Below the pieces are notes generated by a model, which saw only the letters and a list, made by a program, of their open reading frames with translations, made no database searches and had not been told where the DNA came from. Both the position numbers and the translations under genes were made by a program. A stretch of 37,209 nucleotides of DNA, from the NCBI GenBank assembly GCA_964536375.1, contig CAZHXF010000030.1, forward strand, positions 1-37,209, in the 5' to 3' direction. Shown here piece after piece: positions 34,220 to 37,209 of this stretch (position 1 is the stretch's first letter; every line of letters begins with the position of its first letter). The stretch comes from Desulfuromonas sp964536375. GTDB lineage: Bacteria > Desulfobacterota > Desulfuromonadia > Desulfuromonadales > Desulfuromonadaceae.

Positions 34220-34255
34220 TTTTCCCTATTGTTTTAAGTGTATGGAGGTAGTGAC

Positions 34256-35068
34256 TTGGTAGCTTGGTTTGTGCAACTAGATCCAGTAATGCAGGCGTTG
34301 ATGGCAACGTTGTTTACCTGGTTTGTTACTGCTCTTGGTGCCGGTCTGGTGTTTTTCTTTAAAACCATCAACCGTAAATTGCTGGATGGGATGCTGGGAA
34401 GTGCTGCCGGAGTTATGATCGCGGCCAGTTTCTGGTCGTTGTTATCCCCAGCTATTGAGATGACTGAAGCAGCTGGTGGCACGCCGTGGGTACCGGCTAC
34501 GGTTGGATTTTTGGCCGGTGGATTATTCTTGTGGTCGGTAGATAAAGTACTGCCCCACCTCCATCTTGGTTTTGATATTAAAGAGGCCGAGGGGATAAAA
34601 ACCAGTTGGCAGCGTAGTACCCTGCTGTGTTTGGCCATAACTTTGCACAATATCCCCGAGGGTTTGGCAGTTGGTGTCGCGTTTGGTGCCTTGGCTGCTG
34701 ATTTACCCTCGGCTTCGTTAGCTGGTGCGGTAGCTCTGGCAATTGGTATTGGCATTCAGAATTTTCCCGAAGGTGCGGCAGTGTCGGTACCATTACGCCG
34801 TGAAGGTATGAGTCGGCGCAAAAGCTTCTGGTATGGGCAATTATCTGGAGCAGTGGAGCCGGTTGCTGGTGTTATTGGTGCCGTCGCAGTGATCTGGATG
34901 CAGCCGCTATTACCGTATGCTTTATCTTTTGCTGCTGGAGCGATGATCTACGTGGTGGTCGAAGAGGTAATCCCCGAGTCCCAGTTAGCGCGCAATACCG
35001 ACCTGGCTACTATCGGCGCTATGTGTGGTTTTGCCTTGATGATGACATTGGATGTAGCGTTGGGTTGA
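34256..35068 (+). CDS. ZIP-family metal transporter
   Basis: The protein has about eight membrane helices and the ZIP signature: TLHNIPEGLAVGVAFGALAA (H, N, E in helix 4) and IGIQNFPEGAAVSVPLRREG in helix 5, with EEVIPES near the end. It moves zinc, iron or another divalent metal. The frame is open from a GTG at 34238 (276 residues), but GGAGGT at 34244-34249 fits a TTG start at 34256 (270 residues, beginning VAWFVQLDP), which I prefer. A 26-bp copy of its last codons recurs 282 bp downstream. Confidence 0.85.
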   Translation: MVAWFVQLDPVMQALMATLFTWFVTALGAGLVFFFKTINRKLLDGMLGSAAGVMIAASFWSLLSPAIEMTEAAGGTPWVPATVGFLAGGLFLWSVDKVLPHLHLGFDIKEAEGIKTSWQRSTLLCLAITLHNIPEGLAVGVAFGALAADLPSASLAGAVALAIGIGIQNFPEGAAVSVPLRREGMSRRKSFWYGQLSGAVEPVAGVIGAVAVIWMQPLLPYALSFAAGAMIYVVVEEVIPESQLARNTDLATIGAMCGFALMMTLDVALG

Positions 35069-35350
35069 TAGAAGATAGCTTGTTGCGCAGGCGGGAGTCT
35101 AGGAATTCATGGGAAACCTTTGAATACCCGCTTTCGCGTGTCTGAAGGCTGCTGGGAACATAACCAGAGCGCAAGATTAGTGCTACTCAAATTGTTTAGT
35201 GAAAAGTTGTTTAGTTATTTTGCTCCGAATGTTAGAATGGGCGGTTGCCAATGAGCGTTGATCGTTAGCGGCGTGTTATCGCCGGTTTATTTGTGTGACG
35301 CAGAAGTGTTTTTTGTTTTTGTGGTGACGTTGAATGTAGCGTTGGGTCGA
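35043..35350 (+). repeat. Diverged direct repeat: end of the ZIP gene copied before the octaheme cytochrome
   Basis: The last 26 bases of the ZIP gene (35043-35068) recur at 35325-35350 with three changes. The second copy reads (in frame) VVTLNVALG against MMTLDVALG, and its stop codon has become CGA. Extending to 42 bp the two keep about three quarters identity, mostly with transitions. It looks like an eroded duplication of the gene end. Confidence 0.5.
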
Positions 35351-35380
35351 TTTTGTAACTATTTTATTGAGGAGCTTTAG
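35069..35380 (+). other. 312-bp gene-free spacer before the octaheme cytochrome
   Basis: No reading frame of credible length is present. The stretch holds a small hairpin (CGGCG/CGCCG near 35269-35284, followed by GTTTATTT, a weak terminator at best), a TAGAAT-like box near 35234 and the second copy of the ZIP gene end at 35325-35350. The ribosome site of the cytochrome gene (GAGGAG) is at the right end. Confidence 0.5.
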
Positions 35381-36895
35381 ATGAAAAATTGTAGTTTTCT
35401 CCGTCTGTTATTGTTTAGTGTTGGTCTGCTGCTATTTGCTGGCAGCTATTGTAGTGCTGCCGATGGCAGTATAAGCGCAGAAACTGAAGAGTGTATTGGT
35501 TGCCATAGTGAAGTTACCCCCGGTATTGTTGCCGATTGGCAAAAAAGCCGTCATTCCCATGTAACTCCAGCACAAGGACTCCAACTGCCCCCACAGCAAC
35601 GGCGTATTTCTGTGGAGAAACTTAGCGGTCCTTTGGCCCAGACAGTTGTAGGCTGTGCGGAATGCCACACCATGAATACTGCTAAACACACCTCCGATAG
35701 TTTTGAACACAATGGCTTCACCATCCACACGGTTGTTTCTCCTCAGGATTGTGCCAGCTGCCACCCGGTTGAAACAGCAGACTTTGCTGACAATGTGATG
35801 GCACAGGCGTATGCCGACCTGATGGATAATCCGCTCTATATGATAATGGTGAATAATACTAACGGACTGGCCGAATTTAACGGGACATCTTTTCATCACA
35901 CCGATGCTGATGATATGAGTAATTCCGACTCTTGTCTGGCGTGTCATGGAACCATTGTTAAAGTTACTGGTAGCCAAACACGTGAAACCTCTATGGGGGA
36001 GATGGATTTCCCTGTGTTGAGTAACTGGCCTAATCAAGGTGTTGGGCGTATCAATCCAGATGGCAGTAAGGGGTCGTGTTCTTCATGTCATACACGCCAT
36101 CAATTCTCCATTGAAATGGCGCGCAAACCATACACTTGTGCTGAGTGCCATAAAGGACCAGATGTCCCCGCTTCCAAAGTGTATTCGGTTAGTGTCCACG
36201 GCAATATCCAAAAATCAATGGATAAAACTTGGGATTACAAGGCTGTTCCTTGGACTGTAGGTAAAGATTTCACTGCTCCAACCTGCGCGGCCTGCCACGT
36301 CAGTGAGCTGGTTGATGAAAATGGTAATACTCTGGTAAAGCGGTCTCACCGCATGAATGATAGGCTGCCATGGCGGATCTTTGGCTTGCCATATGCTCAC
36401 CCCCATCCAATTAATCCAGATACCAGTATTATTATTAATAAAGCTGGGCTTAATTTGCCGACGGAATTAAGCGGCGAGCCTGTTTCTAAGTTTCTTATTG
36501 ATGCAACTGAAATGGACAAGCGCCAACAGACTATGGAGAAGGTGTGTTCTGGTTGTCACTCACAACAATGGACTAAGGGGCACTTCTCACGCTTAGATCG
36601 TTCCATTGAAACATCAAATTTTATGACTTTACAGGCGACTAAAGTGCTTAGCCAAGCATGGTCAGAAGGCCTGGCGCAAGGAATCCCTCAGGGCGCAAAT
36701 CCATTTGATGAAGCAATAGAGATAAAATGGATTGAGCAATGGTTGTTCTACGGTAACTCTGTCCGCTTTGCTACTGCTATGGGTGGAGTAGACTATGGGG
36801 TGTTTGCTGATGGTCGGTGGACTCAGGCGAAAAACTTGCAGGAGATGGGCGACTATCTGAAGTTCCTGCGCGCCACTAAGGTTCCGAAGAAATAA
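35381..36895 (+). CDS. Octaheme cytochrome c, hydroxylamine oxidoreductase (HAO) family
   Basis: The 504-residue protein has a signal peptide (cleaved near CSAAD) and eight CXXCH heme sites at 38-42, 92-96, 124-128, 185-189, 233-237, 253-257, 302-306 and 389-393. The block CHTRHQFSIEMARKPYTC, followed by AECHKGPDVPASKVY, and the end TAMGGVDYGVFADGRW are diagnostic of HAO-type octaheme cytochromes. In anaerobes such proteins often reduce nitrite or hydroxylamine rather than oxidise hydroxylamine. Whether the cross-linking tyrosine of true HAO is present I cannot decide without an alignment; the stretch after heme 8 (FSRLDRSIETSNFMTLQ) shows no Tyr. Periplasmic. No partner quinol oxidase lies in the window. 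Confidence 0.9.
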   Translation: MKNCSFLRLLLFSVGLLLFAGSYCSAADGSISAETEECIGCHSEVTPGIVADWQKSRHSHVTPAQGLQLPPQQRRISVEKLSGPLAQTVVGCAECHTMNTAKHTSDSFEHNGFTIHTVVSPQDCASCHPVETADFADNVMAQAYADLMDNPLYMIMVNNTNGLAEFNGTSFHHTDADDMSNSDSCLACHGTIVKVTGSQTRETSMGEMDFPVLSNWPNQGVGRINPDGSKGSCSSCHTRHQFSIEMARKPYTCAECHKGPDVPASKVYSVSVHGNIQKSMDKTWDYKAVPWTVGKDFTAPTCAACHVSELVDENGNTLVKRSHRMNDRLPWRIFGLPYAHPHPINPDTSIIINKAGLNLPTELSGEPVSKFLIDATEMDKRQQTMEKVCSGCHSQQWTKGHFSRLDRSIETSNFMTLQATKVLSQAWSEGLAQGIPQGANPFDEAIEIKWIEQWLFYGNSVRFATAMGGVDYGVFADGRWTQAKNLQEMGDYLKFLRATKVPKK

Positions 36896-37209
36896 AACTT
36901 AGCGTTAAAGTTCAAAGTTGTGCCGGGCAGATGTTAGTTGATTAACCTCTGCCCGGTCTAGTCAGTTTAGCTAGTTTAGCCATTTTATCTAGTATTGCAG
37001 GAACCTCTTCAAGATCAGGATTCTTTCCTGATTCACACTGATCTTGCGCTACCTTCGCAACGATCGTCTCTCCCGCGATGGTAGACCCCATTGTTTTTAG
37101 TTAGTCAGTTTGTCAAGCTTGACCCTTATTTTTTTTGCATCCTTTTGGATGATTATAAAAGGGGGGCGCAGTCCGGGTGCGCGTAACCCGGATTACTTTA
37201 GCCAATGAG
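36896..37209. other. Gene-poor right edge with several hairpins
   Basis: Just after the cytochrome, CCGGGCAGA (36923-36931) and TCTGCCCGG (36948-36956) form a perfect 9-bp hairpin without a T-run, perhaps a weak terminator. At 37011-37045 two overlapping inverted repeats compete: ATCAGGA/TCCTGAT and AAGATCAG/CTGATCTT. Further right are CATCC-TTTT-GGATG and CCGGGT/ACCCGG hairpins. No long reading frame is seen; a 49-codon minus-strand frame is listed separately. Confidence 0.5.
36942..37091 (-). CDS. Possible small protein, 49 residues
   Basis: From the ATG at 37091 a frame runs to a TAA at 36942-36944: it begins MGSTIAGETIVAKVAQ and ends in a Lys/Leu-rich helix (ILDKMAKLAKLTRPGRG). A TATAAT lies about 65 bp upstream, but there is no Shine-Dalgarno before the ATG. 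The frame contains the competing inverted repeats of this region. I recognise no family. It may be spurious. Confidence 0.2.
   Translation of the reverse strand: MGSTIAGETIVAKVAQDQCESGKNPDLEEVPAILDKMAKLAKLTRPGRG

Noticed and set aside
35432..36037. 201-codon antisense frame inside the octaheme cytochrome
   Set aside because: Mirror of the cytochrome coding sequence; the sense frame has all eight heme motifs.

Overview
The window looks like chromosomal DNA from a deltaproteobacterium of the Desulfuromonadales (Desulfuromonas/Geobacter-like). The best single clue is a small triheme cytochrome c7 at 15542-15829, whose mature sequence closely resembles, from memory, the c7 of Desulfuromonas acetoxidans. 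An octaheme hydroxylamine-oxidoreductase-like cytochrome, a desulfoferrodoxin, several cyclic-nucleotide signalling proteins and the recO-glyQ-glyS-ppdK gene order all fit an anaerobic, cytochrome-rich respirer. No tRNA, rRNA, CRISPR array, insertion sequence or phage gene was seen.

Layout, left to right. 1-6360 (all minus strand): the start of a lipoprotein gene with a long structured leader, the gspB-gspA pair, a cysteine-rich FeoA protein behind a Fur box, and a two-gene unit of a PhnD-type binding protein and a membrane PAS-GGDEF-EAL protein. 6591-9057: a zinc/manganese-type ABC importer (znuA-znuC-znuB order of transcription). 9208-12162 (plus): an FKBP-type lipoprotein with its own promoter and terminator, then a GAF/HD-GYP protein and an HD-domain protein. 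12180-15307 (minus): an LPP20-like secreted protein and a CHASE2 adenylate cyclase. 15542-15829: cytochrome c7. 15992-24053 (plus): mgtE, recO, glyQ, glyS, ppdK. 24214-26549: two secreted proteins that together carry FlgT/CsgG-type domains. 26623-28282: a methyltransferase and a glycerate-dehydrogenase-like enzyme. 28266-30432 (minus): TRIC-family membrane protein, fumarylacetoacetase-family hydrolase, DUF2520 Rossmann protein. 30610-35068: a radical SAM protein, a BioD-like/DRTGG ATPase with desulfoferrodoxin, a DUF815 ATPase and a ZIP metal transporter. 35381-36895: the octaheme cytochrome, followed by about 300 bp without a clear gene.

Together the genes cover core translation and carbon metabolism (glyQS, ppdK), metal homeostasis (FeoA, Znu, ZIP, MgtE), oxidative defence (desulfoferrodoxin), extracytoplasmic electron transfer (c7, octaheme cytochrome) and second-messenger signalling. 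The last is dense: c-di-GMP turnover (EAL and HD-GYP) and cAMP synthesis lie within about 11 kb.

No obvious defence island or large novel system is visible. The less ordinary items are the structured leader at the left edge, the FlgT-like domains split over two secreted proteins without flagellar genes, the binding-protein/EAL pair, the short decayed copy of the ZIP gene end before the octaheme cytochrome, the palindromes upstream of desulfoferrodoxin and of the LPP20-like gene, and the alternative hairpins at the right edge. All calls come from reading the sequence and from family knowledge; no database search was run.
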